A stretch of 48,476 bases of DNA from a virus. The first letter of the stretch is position 1. Every line of letters begins with the position of its first letter. Where the stretch lies: positions 1 to 48,476 of IMG/VR virus record IMGVR_UViG_3300032116_000327. The stretch is one strand, 5' to 3'. The position numbers and the translations under genes were made by a program. The notes under the pieces were generated by a model. The model ran no database searches, was not told where the DNA came from, and saw only the letters and a list, made by a program, of their open reading frames with translations. Below are positions 30,384-37,413 of the stretch, in pieces.

Positions 30384-30896
30384 ATGAATAACTGTGCTAA
30401 TTGTTCAAAAGAAACTAGTAATCCTAAATTTTGTTGTATATCATGTGGGGTGTCTTATAATAATCAGTTAAAACCTAAAAGGCAAAAACAAACTAGATAT
30501 TTTAAATGCTTACATTGTAAGAAAAAAACTGAATTTAATACTAATGCTCCAAGAAAGTATTGCTCACAAACCTGTAGAATAACTCATAAAAGAGAAAAAT
30601 CAGATAGTTTGATTGAGGCAAAGGGTAGTTTTGGAAATGGTCATTATCATAATGTAACTATCAGAAAATATTTCATGCGTAAATATGGAAATAATTGTAT
30701 GATTTGCGGACAGTCAGGAGATGATTGGAATGGAAAACCCATCACCCTTATTGTGGATCATATTGATGGTAAATCGAACAATAATAAATTAGACAATCTC
30801 CGTATTGTTTGTCCTAATTGTGATTGTCAATTACCAACATACAAAGCAAAAAATAAAGGGAATAGTTCTAGAAAATATTTCATTGTTCAAAAATAA
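30384..30896 (+). CDS. HNH homing-type endonuclease with N-terminal zinc fingers
   Basis: I use ATG 30384 (MNNCANCSKE), after a GTGGAG site; the frame extends to ATG 30339. Two zinc pairs (CANCSKE..CCISCG; CLHCKKK..KYCSQTC) precede the HNH core NNCMICGQSGDD and TLIVDHIDGKSNNNKLDNLRIVCPNCD (170 residues total). Such enzymes nick or cut DNA at specific sites and mobilise their own gene. It is of a different HNH subfamily from the other three plus-strand genes. It ends one base before the tRNA-Ile. Confidence 0.82.
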   Translation: MNNCANCSKETSNPKFCCISCGVSYNNQLKPKRQKQTRYFKCLHCKKKTEFNTNAPRKYCSQTCRITHKREKSDSLIEAKGSFGNGHYHNVTIRKYFMRKYGNNCMICGQSGDDWNGKPITLIVDHIDGKSNNNKLDNLRIVCPNCDCQLPTYKAKNKGNSSRKYFIVQK

Positions 30897-30897
30897 G

Positions 30898-30970
30898 TAA
30901 GGCGTGAGAGAATCGAACTCCCATGTCCAGTTAATAAGACTGGCGTCTTTTACCATTAGACGAACGCCTC
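30898..30970 (-). tRNA. tRNA-Ile(TAT)
   Basis: The 73-nt cloverleaf has acceptor GAGGCGT/ACGCCTT, a D-arm GTC/GAC with TAATGGTAAAA loop, the anticodon stem CCAGT/ACTGG with loop CTTATTA (anticodon TAT, codon AUA), and T-arm GGGAG-TTCGATT-CTCTC. Discriminator A73; no CCA. Position 37 is U, where purine is usual. AUA is frequent in this genome, and most bacteria decode it with a modified CAT tRNA, so the phage gene likely supplements host decoding. A strong promoter lies 14 bp upstream. Confidence 0.9.
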
Positions 30971-30983
30971 GCATTGTATCTCT

Positions 30984-31012
30984 ATTCTACACTATCGACC
31001 AACACCTGTCAA
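30984..31012 (-). promoter_or_regulatory. Early promoter for tRNA-Ile
   Basis: Minus strand TTGACA, 17-bp spacer, TAGAAT. The -35 box lies inside the last codons of the SpoU gene (Leu-Thr). Confidence 0.85.
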
Positions 31013-31549
31013 CTCTTTAGTTTTGCTCTCAACAAAATTTCTGTATACACCCATAACTATCCCACTAGTTGTTCCAACATTTAGTGATCGTACACTTCCA
31101 TAATTAGGAATAGTTAGAATAATATTTGCTCTGTCTAGAATAATATTTGATAATCCTTTGTTTTCTTCTCCAAATATAAATATGGGTTGCTTATTATCCT
31201 CAAAGTTATATTCAAAAAGATTCACTGTTTTATCAGAATACTCTGGAATATTATTTTCAATAGCAATAATGCTTCGACCACTTAGTTGTAGCAAAAAAGA
31301 TTCTTCATCTTTGTGATGATACATAGGAGTATAGTGGTGAGTGCCTACGCTTCCTCTTTTATCCCACTTCTTTTTACCAACATAATGCACACTTCTAAAG
31401 CCAAAGAAATTTGCATTACGCACCATTGTGCTAAGATTAAAATCACCACCAATATTAATCATAGCCACACTAGCAGGAATACTTTTGCTATGGCAATAAT
31501 GACCAATATCCTTAATACTAAGATTTTTTAAACTATCCAGTACGTTCAT
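30992..31549 (-). CDS. SpoU/TrmH-family RNA 2'-O-methyltransferase
   Basis: This 185-residue SPOUT enzyme has an N-terminal part with ASVAMINIGGDFNLSTMVRNANFFGFRSVHYVG (motif 1 with the conserved N-x-x-x-R-N pattern). Motif 2 is PIFIFGEENKGLSNIIL and motif 3, the knot, is LTIPNYGSVRSLNVGTTSGIVMG. It transfers a methyl from SAM to a ribose 2'-OH of tRNA or rRNA. It ends next to the tRNA-Ile promoter, so the phage tRNAs or host tRNA could be substrates. It overlaps a small gene at its start by 17 bp. Confidence 0.88.
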   Translation of the reverse strand: MNVLDSLKNLSIKDIGHYCHSKSIPASVAMINIGGDFNLSTMVRNANFFGFRSVHYVGKKKWDKRGSVGTHHYTPMYHHKDEESFLLQLSGRSIIAIENNIPEYSDKTVNLFEYNFEDNKQPIFIFGEENKGLSNIILDRANIILTIPNYGSVRSLNVGTTSGIVMGVYRNFVESKTKELTGVGR

Positions 31550-31700
31550 TCTCTAATTCTCTTAGTTCTTTTGTCCAATTCTCAATGTTCTTATACATTA
31601 CTGAACAAGTTTTGCAAAAGTCTGAACTAATATAATCTCTAGCGTCCGCAATCTTATCCTTGAGTTTTTGGATTTTTTCCTCCGCAGTCAAGTTGTTCAT
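31533..31700 (-). CDS. Small helical protein with CxxC (55 aa)
   Basis: ATG 31700 (MNNLTAEEKIQKLKDKIADARD) to TAG 31533. It is mostly a charged helix, with FCKTCSVM (Cys pair) near residue 31. It overlaps the gene before it by 47 bp and the SpoU start by 17 bp, as usual here. The ribosome site GGAACC is weak. The function is unknown. Confidence 0.55.
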   Translation of the reverse strand: MNNLTAEEKIQKLKDKIADARDYISSDFCKTCSVMYKNIENWTKELRELENERTG

Positions 31701-32034
31701 TGTGGGGTTCCTTTTGCCAGAAAATCATTTCATTAAGTTTATCATCCCAACAGCATTCGATCAAGTCTTTTGCTGCTAGTTTAGCCAACCCAACATTATG
31801 AATCCAAGTCACGATACTTTCATATACACTAATATTTGTTTCTTCATTTAGAAGTGGCCTATCTTGGTCATCATATCCCAAGCACTCAGTTTTCACAATA
31901 TTCTTAATCTGCTGAAGACTAATATAATCGTCTAGATTCTCATCATAGTTTTCGGCCAAACTAGAAGCAGCACCATGACGCATTTCTGTAGCGTAACCAT
32001 CCAAATCAATGATCGAATAAACATTATCGTCCAT
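31654..32034 (-). CDS. Unknown protein related in its tail to 18426-18848
   Basis: I use ATG 32034 (MDDNVYSIIDLDG), six bases after GGAG. It has 126 residues. The C-terminal AKLAAKDLIECCWDDKLNEMIFWQKE resembles LVNKGLVESAYDDESNDFVFW of the earlier protein, suggesting a common small winged-helix-like domain. The N-terminal half is acidic. The role is unknown. Confidence 0.6.
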   Translation of the reverse strand: MDDNVYSIIDLDGYATEMRHGAASSLAENYDENLDDYISLQQIKNIVKTECLGYDDQDRPLLNEETNISVYESIVTWIHNVGLAKLAAKDLIECCWDDKLNEMIFWQKEPHNEQLDCGGKNPKTQG

Positions 32035-32046
32035 TTTAATCTCCAA

Positions 32047-32328
32047 TTAGTTGATATACTTAGTTACACCTTTTGCAGCACTATCGTTCGCTTTGTCTAC
32101 TATTCTATCAAGCGTATCCTTCATTGTCAACTGTCCTCTAGGTAGCCACTTATCATGGTCATAAAGACCAGTCACTATTTGTGGAATCCAGTGTTGATAG
32201 GCAGATTCGTATTCTTTTGGAAAATGTTCTTTAAGAATTTCTCCTATTCGGAATACACTCTTACTAATATCTTCCATATGTTCTCTAAGAAGAAGCAACT
32301 GATCTTTTTGAGACTTGGTAAGACTCAT
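32047..32328 (-). CDS. Unknown helical protein
   Basis: The 93 residues contain a helix-rich segment (QKDQLLLLREHMEDISKSVFRIGEILKEHFP), then WIPQIVTGLYDHDKWLPRGQLTMKDTLDRIVDKA. It overlaps the zinc-ribbon gene before it by 4 bp. The family is not recognised. Confidence 0.6.
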   Translation of the reverse strand: MSLTKSQKDQLLLLREHMEDISKSVFRIGEILKEHFPKEYESAYQHWIPQIVTGLYDHDKWLPRGQLTMKDTLDRIVDKANDSAAKGVTKYIN

Positions 32329-32729
32329 ACTGTTTGTTCTCTAAGTTTAAGTTTCAGAATTTTGTGCGGAATTTTCCAAACTCCGGTTTCTTTGTTTTGC
32401 ATTTCGCCATTCATCCAGATATGACAAAATCCACAACTCTTATCCAAACCCCAAGCAAGAATACCGTTCTTATCTACACTCTCAACAACAAACTTGCCAC
32501 GATAACCCATACGAAGAAAGTCTCCCCTGTGAACATAGTATGGGCCTCCAGTAACCTTGATCTTATCTCCCTTAACCAAGTCTCTCCAATTAAAATTATG
32601 GATGATCTTGGTATTCTTAGCCTCTTTGCTTTTGGCCTTGAAGATAAAAATATGATTACACTTCTTGCAAGCATAAGCACGCGGTCCCGTTGTGGTTCCG
32701 CAATCTGGACAACTTTTCTGACCCTTCAT
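32325..32729 (-). CDS. Zinc-ribbon plus SH3-like barrel protein
   Basis: The 134 residues begin with CPDCGTTTGPRAYACKKCNHIF (two Cys pairs, zinc ribbon). A barrel-like part follows (LVKGDKIKVTGGPYYVHRG; MGYRGKFVVESVDKNGILAWG), as in KOW/SH3-type RNA- or protein-binding folds. This architecture is frequent in phages, of unknown role; nucleic-acid binding is possible. It is the first gene of a promoter-led operon. Confidence 0.68.
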   Translation of the reverse strand: MKGQKSCPDCGTTTGPRAYACKKCNHIFIFKAKSKEAKNTKIIHNFNWRDLVKGDKIKVTGGPYYVHRGDFLRMGYRGKFVVESVDKNGILAWGLDKSCGFCHIWMNGEMQNKETGVWKIPHKILKLKLREQTV

Positions 32730-32767
32730 TATCTGATTCTCCTGTGATTGATGCTGTCAACTCTCTC

Positions 32768-32795
32768 AGTATATCAGAGTAATCGGCACTGTCAA
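32768..32795 (-). promoter_or_regulatory. Early promoter
   Basis: Minus strand TTGACA, 16-bp spacer ending TGA (extended -10), TATACT, ~39 bp before the ATG at 32729. Confidence 0.82.
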
Positions 32796-32805
32796 GAGGG
32801 ATTCT

Positions 32806-33264
32806 TTAAGAATTTCTATGAGCCTCACAACGCACACTTATCCATCCGCCTTTATTTGCTTCACCTTTATTTCCACAAATTTCGCATATGGAATAGGATA
32901 TTGATTCTGCCATACCCACTAATCCCTCAACGTACTTATCTCCACCACTAAAATAGACCCTAAGACCACCATACTTCTCTTTTACCTGATCAAATTTAAC
33001 AGAAAAATACTCTTCCGTTGTTCCTTGTATACTAAATCCCATAGAATCTTTAATCTCTTGATTTTTTTTATTTTCCCACTCTTTTTGCCATCGTTTATTA
33101 TCTTCATGCTGTTTAATCTTCCAGCACAAACTATCTAGTATTTCATACCATCCGTTTCCAGTCTCTATACCAAAACACATAGGGCTTTCCCTGGGTGTTT
33201 TATCTTTGTTAGAAAAGAATTGAGGGTATTCTGTGTAAAGTTTATTCTGTAATTCCTGATCCAT
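32806..33264 (-). CDS. Conserved-type phage protein with Cys pair
   Basis: I use ATG 33264 (MDQELQNKLY), nine bases after AGG; ATG 33273 is also possible. The 152 residues include ETGNGWYEILDSLCWKI near the N-terminus and VKFDQVKEKYGGLRVYFSGG, then GMAESISYSICEICGNKGEANKGGWISVRCEAH. The KEKYGGLRvY..G motif and CxxCG end are characteristic of a widespread phage/bacterial hypothetical family, probably with one zinc site. Confidence 0.7.
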   Translation of the reverse strand: MDQELQNKLYTEYPQFFSNKDKTPRESPMCFGIETGNGWYEILDSLCWKIKQHEDNKRWQKEWENKKNQEIKDSMGFSIQGTTEEYFSVKFDQVKEKYGGLRVYFSGGDKYVEGLVGMAESISYSICEICGNKGEANKGGWISVRCEAHRNS

Positions 33265-33472
33265 TTGGCCCATCCTTTATAACTAGTTTACCCGGATTAT
33301 AGTGACAAAAATAACTACTATGGATACGCTTCTTAATTAGATTATCTTCTTCTATCTCAATATAAACATTAATACGATAACGATTTTCCCAAACATTAAT
33401 AATTTTAGTCATTAGATGGTGCTTGGGTTTTTCAACCTGTTTGAATAGCAAACTCTCAATTTCCAAATCCAT
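33242..33472 (-). CDS. Small unknown protein
   Basis: In this 76-residue protein the middle (TKIINVWENRYRINVYIEIEEDNLIKKRIHSSYFCHY) is strand-rich. It overlaps the downstream gene by 23 bp and abuts the upstream one by 1 bp. The family is not recognised. Confidence 0.55.
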   Translation of the reverse strand: MDLEIESLLFKQVEKPKHHLMTKIINVWENRYRINVYIEIEEDNLIKKRIHSSYFCHYNPGKLVIKDGPNGSGITE

Positions 33473-33666
33473 TAAGACTTCTCCACGGGTGATGAATCAA
33501 TGCTAAAATAAAACTTATTATCTGGTAGTTGAACTATTTCTACTGAGTATGAATCTAGTTGACCAAAATCAAATACTGAAACTTCTTGCTGCCAATTAAA
33601 CTTATCAAGATTTTGAAAGTCATTAGCCCGCTCATTTAAAAACTGAAAAAGATCAAGCCAAGTCAT
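33472..33666 (-). CDS. Small unknown protein, first of operon
   Basis: In this 64-residue protein, AAGGAG lies 8 bases before ATG 33666. The sequence starts with a helix (WLDLFQFLNERANDF) and ends in strands (SYSVEIVQLPDNKFYFSID). It is 55 bp after an early promoter. The family is unknown. Confidence 0.6.
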   Translation of the reverse strand: MTWLDLFQFLNERANDFQNLDKFNWQQEVSVFDFGQLDSYSVEIVQLPDNKFYFSIDSSPVEKS

Positions 33667-33720
33667 TTATCTTGCTCCTTTTTTAATAGGAAAAGTCTCG
33701 TATTTGCTCTGTGTTGGTGT

Positions 33721-33748
33721 ATCATACATTGAACGCACTCGTAGTCAA
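33721..33748 (-). promoter_or_regulatory. Early promoter
   Basis: Minus strand TTGACT, 16-bp spacer, TATGAT. The plus-strand HNH gene begins 11 bp to its right. Confidence 0.82.
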
Positions 33749-33758
33749 TGGGTGATAA

Positions 33759-34292
33759 ATGAAGAAAAAATGTAATACTTGTGGTAAAAATAAATTACTA
33801 GATTGTTTTCATATAAAAAAAGACGGTAAATTTGGTAGAAATCATAAATGCAAAGATTGTAGAAAAATATATTCTCAGAAATATTATTTAGTAAATAAAG
33901 ATAGATTAGATCAACAACATAAAGAATATAATTATAATCATAGAGAACAACAGGCTAAAATTTTTAGAGAAAAATACCATTCAGATATAGAATTTAAAAT
34001 CAAACATACTCTAAGACGTAGATTGCGTCATGCAATAAAAGGTAATATAAAAATTGAATCCGCTAAAAAATTACTAGGATGCGATATAATCTTTTTTAAG
34101 TCATACATAGAAAAACAGTTTTTAAAAGGTATGAGTTGGAATAATCATGGTGAGTGGCATATTGACCATATAAAACCATGTGATAGTTTTGATTTATCGG
34201 ATACTAAGCAGCAAAAAGAGTGTTTTCATTATTCTAATCTTAGACCATTATGGGCAAAAGACAATTTAAAAAAATCTAATAAACTTATCTAG
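33759..34292 (+). CDS. HNH endonuclease (plus-strand, homing type)
   Basis: The 177 residues have a zinc site (KCNTCGKNKLLDCF; HKCKDCRKIYSQKYY), a Lys/Arg-rich helical linker, and the HNH core WNNHGEWHIDHIKPCDSFDLSD with HYSNLRPLWAKDNLKKSNK. The W-H-I-D-H and the late N-L-x-P-L-W motifs match two other plus-strand genes. Its 3' end overlaps the next minus gene by only 8 bp. It is likely a mobile, self-spreading gene with site-specific cutting. Confidence 0.85.
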   Translation: MKKKCNTCGKNKLLDCFHIKKDGKFGRNHKCKDCRKIYSQKYYLVNKDRLDQQHKEYNYNHREQQAKIFREKYHSDIEFKIKHTLRRRLRHAIKGNIKIESAKKLLGCDIIFFKSYIEKQFLKGMSWNNHGEWHIDHIKPCDSFDLSDTKQQKECFHYSNLRPLWAKDNLKKSNKLI

Positions 34293-34503
34293 CACGACGA
34301 TTTGCTCTGTGTAGAATCCTAATAGTCTCAGTAGCATTACTTGGCACCATAACAAGTTGTGGGGCAGTTTTATGATTCCAGTCCATAAAGCCCACAGCAC
34401 GTTGCTCAGTAGAACAATTAATACAAGTGGCTCGTCTATTATTTTCAATCAAAAACTCTGCTCTTTCAGAAGGAATATCAGTCCTACAATAAATACAATT
34501 CAT
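34285..34503 (-). CDS. Small zinc-finger-like protein
   Basis: The 72 residues have CIYCRTDIPSERAEFLIEN, then ATCINCSTEQRAVGFMDWNHKTAP, giving two Cys pairs in a treble-clef or ribbon. A helical end follows (SNATETIRILHRANRRAR). The C-x-x-C..IPxxRxEFL..C..CSxEqravGFMdW pattern is a family repeated in large phages. It may be a nucleic-acid binder, but this is untested. Confidence 0.68.
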   Translation of the reverse strand: MNCIYCRTDIPSERAEFLIENNRRATCINCSTEQRAVGFMDWNHKTAPQLVMVPSNATETIRILHRANRRAR

Positions 34504-34504
34504 A

Positions 34505-34657
34505 TTACTCTCTTGTTTGTTCCTTTACTTTCCGTATAATATCTTCTATGCTGGCTAACAAACCCGATCTAGGAAAACTTTTATCCGCTTCTAATTTGGC
34601 AATACTTAATGCCCATTGCAATGTATAGGCTTCATTATCGTTTAAAGACAATAGCAT
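34505..34657 (-). CDS. Small helical protein (50 aa)
   Basis: ATG 34657 after a GAGAGG site, to TAA one base before the zinc-finger gene. The residues MLLSLNDNEAYTLQWALSIA, then KLEADKSFPR, form two helices. It is the first gene after a consensus promoter 23 bp upstream. The family is unknown. Confidence 0.6.
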   Translation of the reverse strand: MLLSLNDNEAYTLQWALSIAKLEADKSFPRSGLLASIEDIIRKVKEQTRE

Positions 34658-34679
34658 TTTCAACCTCTCTTGTTCTAGA

Positions 34680-34707
34680 ATTATACCATGCTCATCGGCA
34701 TCGTCAA
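34680..34707 (-). promoter_or_regulatory. Early promoter
   Basis: Minus strand TTGACG, 16-bp spacer ending TGG (extended -10), TATAAT. It lies in the last codons of the deaminase gene, so the two transcription units overlap. Confidence 0.82.
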
Positions 34708-35139
34708 GTCTCTCACTTGAATCGTATTATTAAAACTATCAGTAAAATTACCGTCATCGTTACTGTAATAGATATTAGTTAATCCAACAGCACTAAGCAA
34801 TTTATTACAATTCTCACAAGGCTTACTACCAAGAATCAATCCTTTTCTATTAATTCTCATCACCACAATATCCCAACCCGGATCAATAGTATTATACTTA
34901 TCCAAGAGTTTAGAAATCAGATGACTTTCTGCGTGATAAAAAGGATGCTCCTTATATTTTGGCAAATTAAAGTTTTCACCTATCCTATAAGCACCAGCAT
35001 GAGTTTTAATCGGGTTGTTTTGGGTGAAACAAATTAGTTTTGTCCCATCAAAAGCCCCACAGTAATGCCAGCAACGAATTTCCTTACAAGGACTCCAGTT
35101 CTGGTATGCTTTGCGAATCGTTTTCTGTATGATTTTCAT
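34681..35139 (-). CDS. Zinc-dependent cytidine/dCMP-type deaminase
   Basis: I use ATG 35139 (MKIIQKTIRK); a longer frame to 35199 would need TTG and would cover the promoter. The 152 residues have the CDA-fold zinc site: HAESHLISKLL (His-Ala-Glu) and GSKPCENCNKLLSAVG (Pro-Cys-x-x-Cys). The family removes the amino group of cytosine in nucleosides, nucleotides or bases. Phages often use it for dUMP production before thymidylate synthesis; ThyX is encoded ~2.3 kb away. The exact substrate cannot be read. Confidence 0.82.
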   Translation of the reverse strand: MKIIQKTIRKAYQNWSPCKEIRCWHYCGAFDGTKLICFTQNNPIKTHAGAYRIGENFNLPKYKEHPFYHAESHLISKLLDKYNTIDPGWDIVVMRINRKGLILGSKPCENCNKLLSAVGLTNIYYSNDDGNFTDSFNNTIQVRDLTMPMSMV

Positions 35140-35254
35140 TAGTGTTGGTAGACTCCTGAGCGTCACCGTACATTCTATCATATTCCTTGTATCGGTCAAC
35201 TAGGGGAGGCATCCTTATTTTTTTTGGTTCTCGTCTTTTGGGAGTTTCTTCCAT
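35084..35254 (-). CDS. Small charged protein (56 aa) overlapping the deaminase start
   Basis: ATG 35254 (MEETPKRREPKKIRMPPLVD) follows AGGA by seven bases and stops inside the deaminase gene (56-bp overlap). It is strongly charged, basic at first and acidic at the end (ENHTENDSQSIPELESL). The early promoter of the deaminase lies inside this frame. The good ribosome site suggests it is real. The family is unknown. Confidence 0.5.
   Translation of the reverse strand: MEETPKRREPKKIRMPPLVDRYKEYDRMYGDAQESTNTNENHTENDSQSIPELESL
35172..35199 (-). promoter_or_regulatory. Early promoter for the deaminase
   Basis: Minus strand TTGACC, 16-bp spacer ending TGA, TAGAAT, 33 bp before ATG 35139, embedded in the 56-aa gene. 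Confidence 0.78.
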
Positions 35255-35264
35255 TATTTATTCC

Positions 35265-35414
35265 TTATTTTGATGCGAGCATATATAAGCCTATATTTGC
35301 AAATGAGTAACCAAGATAGGTTATAAACATACCGATATTTTTATGATTATATATTTGGTCAAAAGCCACCCAAAGATATATCGCACCACTTATCAATATT
35401 AAATTTCCGCTCAT
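35265..35414 (-). CDS. Small membrane protein (49 aa)
   Basis: AGGA lies eight bases before ATG 35414. The residues LILISGAIYLWVAFDQIYN and MFITYLGYSFANIGLYMLA form two membrane helices with a short NHKN loop. It is the first gene of its unit. The function is unknown. Confidence 0.6.
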   Translation of the reverse strand: MSGNLILISGAIYLWVAFDQIYNHKNIGMFITYLGYSFANIGLYMLASK

Positions 35415-35451
35415 TGTTCAAATCCTACATAAATGAAATTTGGTGTACTAT

Positions 35452-35479
35452 ATGATAGCATAGGAATAGGAGGAGTCAA
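35452..35479 (-). promoter_or_regulatory. Early promoter
   Basis: Minus strand TTGACT, 16-bp spacer ending TGC, TATCAT. The -35 box overlaps the ribosome site and start of the plus-strand HNH gene, so the two are head-to-head. Confidence 0.8.
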
Positions 35480-35480
35480 G

Positions 35481-36134
35481 ATGAAAAAATGTCATATGTG
35501 TCTATTAGAAAAAGAAGATAATGAATTTAATAAAAGAAGATGCAATCAGTGTAAATTATGCGAAAAAAAGTGGAAAAAAGAATGGCATCAAAGAAATAAA
35601 AAAAGATTAAATAAAAAGGCAAAAATATATAATAAAAAAAATTCAGAAAAAATAAAAGCAAATAGAAAAATATACTATATAAAAAATAAAGAACATATAG
35701 ATACTCAAAATAAATTAAATAGAGAAAAAAATAGAGAATATTTTAACAAGAAATCAAGAGAATATTATCATAAAAATAAAAAACATATTCATAAAAAACA
35801 AAAGTTATACTTATCTAGTAATAAAGAAGCAAAAATTAGACATAATTTGAGAGTAAGAATTAATCATGTTTTACAAGGCAAAATAAAATCTGGTGGAACT
35901 ATTGAATTGTTGGGGTGTACAGCAGAATTTTTGGCTATGCACATCGAACAACAGTTTAAAGATGGCATGAGTTGGGAAAATTATGGTAGAAATGGATGGC
36001 ATATAGATCATATAATTCCTTGTTCTAGTTTTGATTTAACTGATCCAGAACAACAGAGAAAATGTTTCCATTACTCTAATCTGCAACCACTATGGGCTGA
36101 AGATAATTTGCGTAAGTCTGATAAGATTCTATAA
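35481..36134 (+). CDS. HNH endonuclease (plus-strand, homing type)
   Basis: I use ATG 35481, seven bases after GGAGG; the frame extends to 35433. The 217 residues have Cys pairs (KCHMCLLEKEDNEF; QCKLCEKKW), a long Lys/Asn-rich helical repeat (~25-115) and the HNH core NYGRNGWHIDHIIPCSSFDLTD with HYSNLQPLWAEDNLRKSDK. The central linker is longer than in 33759-34292. The 3' end overlaps the uvdE end by 59 bp. Confidence 0.85.
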   Translation: MKKCHMCLLEKEDNEFNKRRCNQCKLCEKKWKKEWHQRNKKRLNKKAKIYNKKNSEKIKANRKIYYIKNKEHIDTQNKLNREKNREYFNKKSREYYHKNKKHIHKKQKLYLSSNKEAKIRHNLRVRINHVLQGKIKSGGTIELLGCTAEFLAMHIEQQFKDGMSWENYGRNGWHIDHIIPCSSFDLTDPEQQRKCFHYSNLQPLWAEDNLRKSDKIL

Positions 36135-37029
36135 ATTTTTGAATAGTCAAATCCTTTAATTTATATTCATAATCAACATCCACTTCCCGATTAAATAGTT
36201 CTTCGTGTACATCATAAACATAATCACTATGAGCCTTATCTAAGGCGTGATCTCTACCGTTACTAAAATGAAACAACGGCTTAAAGGTTTGCCAAGTGTC
36301 AACACAACCCTGTGCAGCATCATCCGTTGTTAAATTTTCTGGATTATTAAGTCTAAAGTGATGAGAATCGTATGTAATAGGAATCTTAGTAATTGGATAG
36401 AAAATATCTAATAGTTTAGCAACACTCCAAGCCGCTTGGCGATCATCATTCTCTACTACTAACCTACGTTGACAATTTTCGTCAAGACGATGGAAGTTCT
36501 TGAGAAATCTTTCACTAATTTCTTCTCTAGTACCGTCTTTACTATTTTGAATATGAATATTGATAGGAGTATTATGATCAGTACTAAGACCAAAACGATC
36601 CATTAGGCTACTCATTAGATTTAATTCTGTAATAGTTTTTTCAACCACTTTTTCATTTGTAGTAGCCAACACATTAAACTGATCTGGATGTGCGGAAATT
36701 CTTACGCCAGTATTTTTAATCGTTTCCGCAATAGTATCAAAAACATCTTGAATATCGTCATGATTTGGTAGATCGGTTAAGTCCACATTTGCTTGGTCAT
36801 AACTAATCAATGGCATAAGATCGCTACTAAGACGATAGCACCAGTTGTTTTCTGCACAATATTTGATAATTTCATTAGTAGCAATCATATTATTGTGGAT
36901 ACGATCACCTAGAATTTCTAACGCTTCTTTTCTAGGCAAACTAGAAAATCTCTTGTAGGTCATAGTTTGAAAACTAAAACCCTGTTCTTTGAGTTTGAGG
37001 CTAATACAACAAAGGCCAAATCTGTTCAT
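36076..37029 (-). CDS. uvsE: UV damage endonuclease (UvdE/UvsE)
   Basis: I use ATG 37029 (MNRFGLCCIS), five bases after AAGGAG; a longer frame exists. The 317 residues form a UvdE TIM-barrel: LGDRIHNNMIATNEIIKYCAEN, YRLSSDLMPLISY, VRISAHPDQFNVLATTN, INIHIQNSKDG (metal ligands H, E, D), LVVENDD and ITYDSHHFRL. It nicks DNA 5' of cyclobutane dimers and 6-4 products. A UvdE enzyme suits a phage exposed to sunlight. The last ~19 residues are antisense to the HNH gene. Confidence 0.92.
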   Translation of the reverse strand: MNRFGLCCISLKLKEQGFSFQTMTYKRFSSLPRKEALEILGDRIHNNMIATNEIIKYCAENNWCYRLSSDLMPLISYDQANVDLTDLPNHDDIQDVFDTIAETIKNTGVRISAHPDQFNVLATTNEKVVEKTITELNLMSSLMDRFGLSTDHNTPINIHIQNSKDGTREEISERFLKNFHRLDENCQRRLVVENDDRQAAWSVAKLLDIFYPITKIPITYDSHHFRLNNPENLTTDDAAQGCVDTWQTFKPLFHFSNGRDHALDKAHSDYVYDVHEELFNREVDVDYEYKLKDLTIQKFIESYQTYANYLQPIVVAD

Positions 37030-37047
37030 AGAGTCTCCTTGATTTCC

Positions 37048-37075
37048 ATTATACAATGGTATCGGCCAAAGTCAA
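37048..37075 (-). promoter_or_regulatory. Early promoter for uvsE
   Basis: Minus strand TTGACT, 16-bp spacer, TATAAT. The stop TGA of the upstream gene (37072-37074) is part of the -35 box. Confidence 0.85.
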
Positions 37076-37269
37076 GCAGCATCTTGAACAATTTCTTCAG
37101 ACGAAAGAATTTTAGTAACTATCATATCATCAACAAGCAATTCTAGGCAGAATTTTTTCTCTGCTTCTTCTGAAGAGTTGGCTTTAACTAATTCATTCAA
37201 CAATAAAATCTGATAAGGAGTTGATGAACAAGAGTCATAACCTTGTGCTGTTACATTAAAAGTTTTCAT
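37072..37269 (-). CDS. Small unknown protein
   Basis: The 65 residues are a small alpha/beta protein: MKTFNVTAQGYDS, YQILLLNELVKANSSEEAEKKF, VDDMIVTKILSSEEI. The pattern (strand, helix with EAEKKF, strand) resembles short ferredoxin-like or DUF-type phage proteins. The stop codon lies in the uvsE promoter. Confidence 0.58.
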   Translation of the reverse strand: MKTFNVTAQGYDSCSSTPYQILLLNELVKANSSEEAEKKFCLELLVDDMIVTKILSSEEIVQDAA

Positions 37270-37394
37270 TACTTTAACTTCTTTCTATGAATATCATACA
37301 TGGTTTTAAGAATAAATGTTACAGCAAAAATAGTTGTTACGAAACTCAAACCTAGATAAAAAGCAACCATCCATAAAATAAAATCAACTAGCAT
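37269..37394 (-). CDS. Very small membrane protein (41 aa)
   Basis: ATG 37394 to TAA overlapping the next start (TAATG). The residues MLVDFILWMVAFYLGLSFVTTIFAVTFI form one or two membrane helices with a basic end (HRKKLK). It follows thyX by 19 bp. The function is unknown. Confidence 0.5.
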   Translation of the reverse strand: MLVDFILWMVAFYLGLSFVTTIFAVTFILKTMYDIHRKKLK

Positions 37395-37413
37395 TATTAT
37401 TCAATCCTTATAG

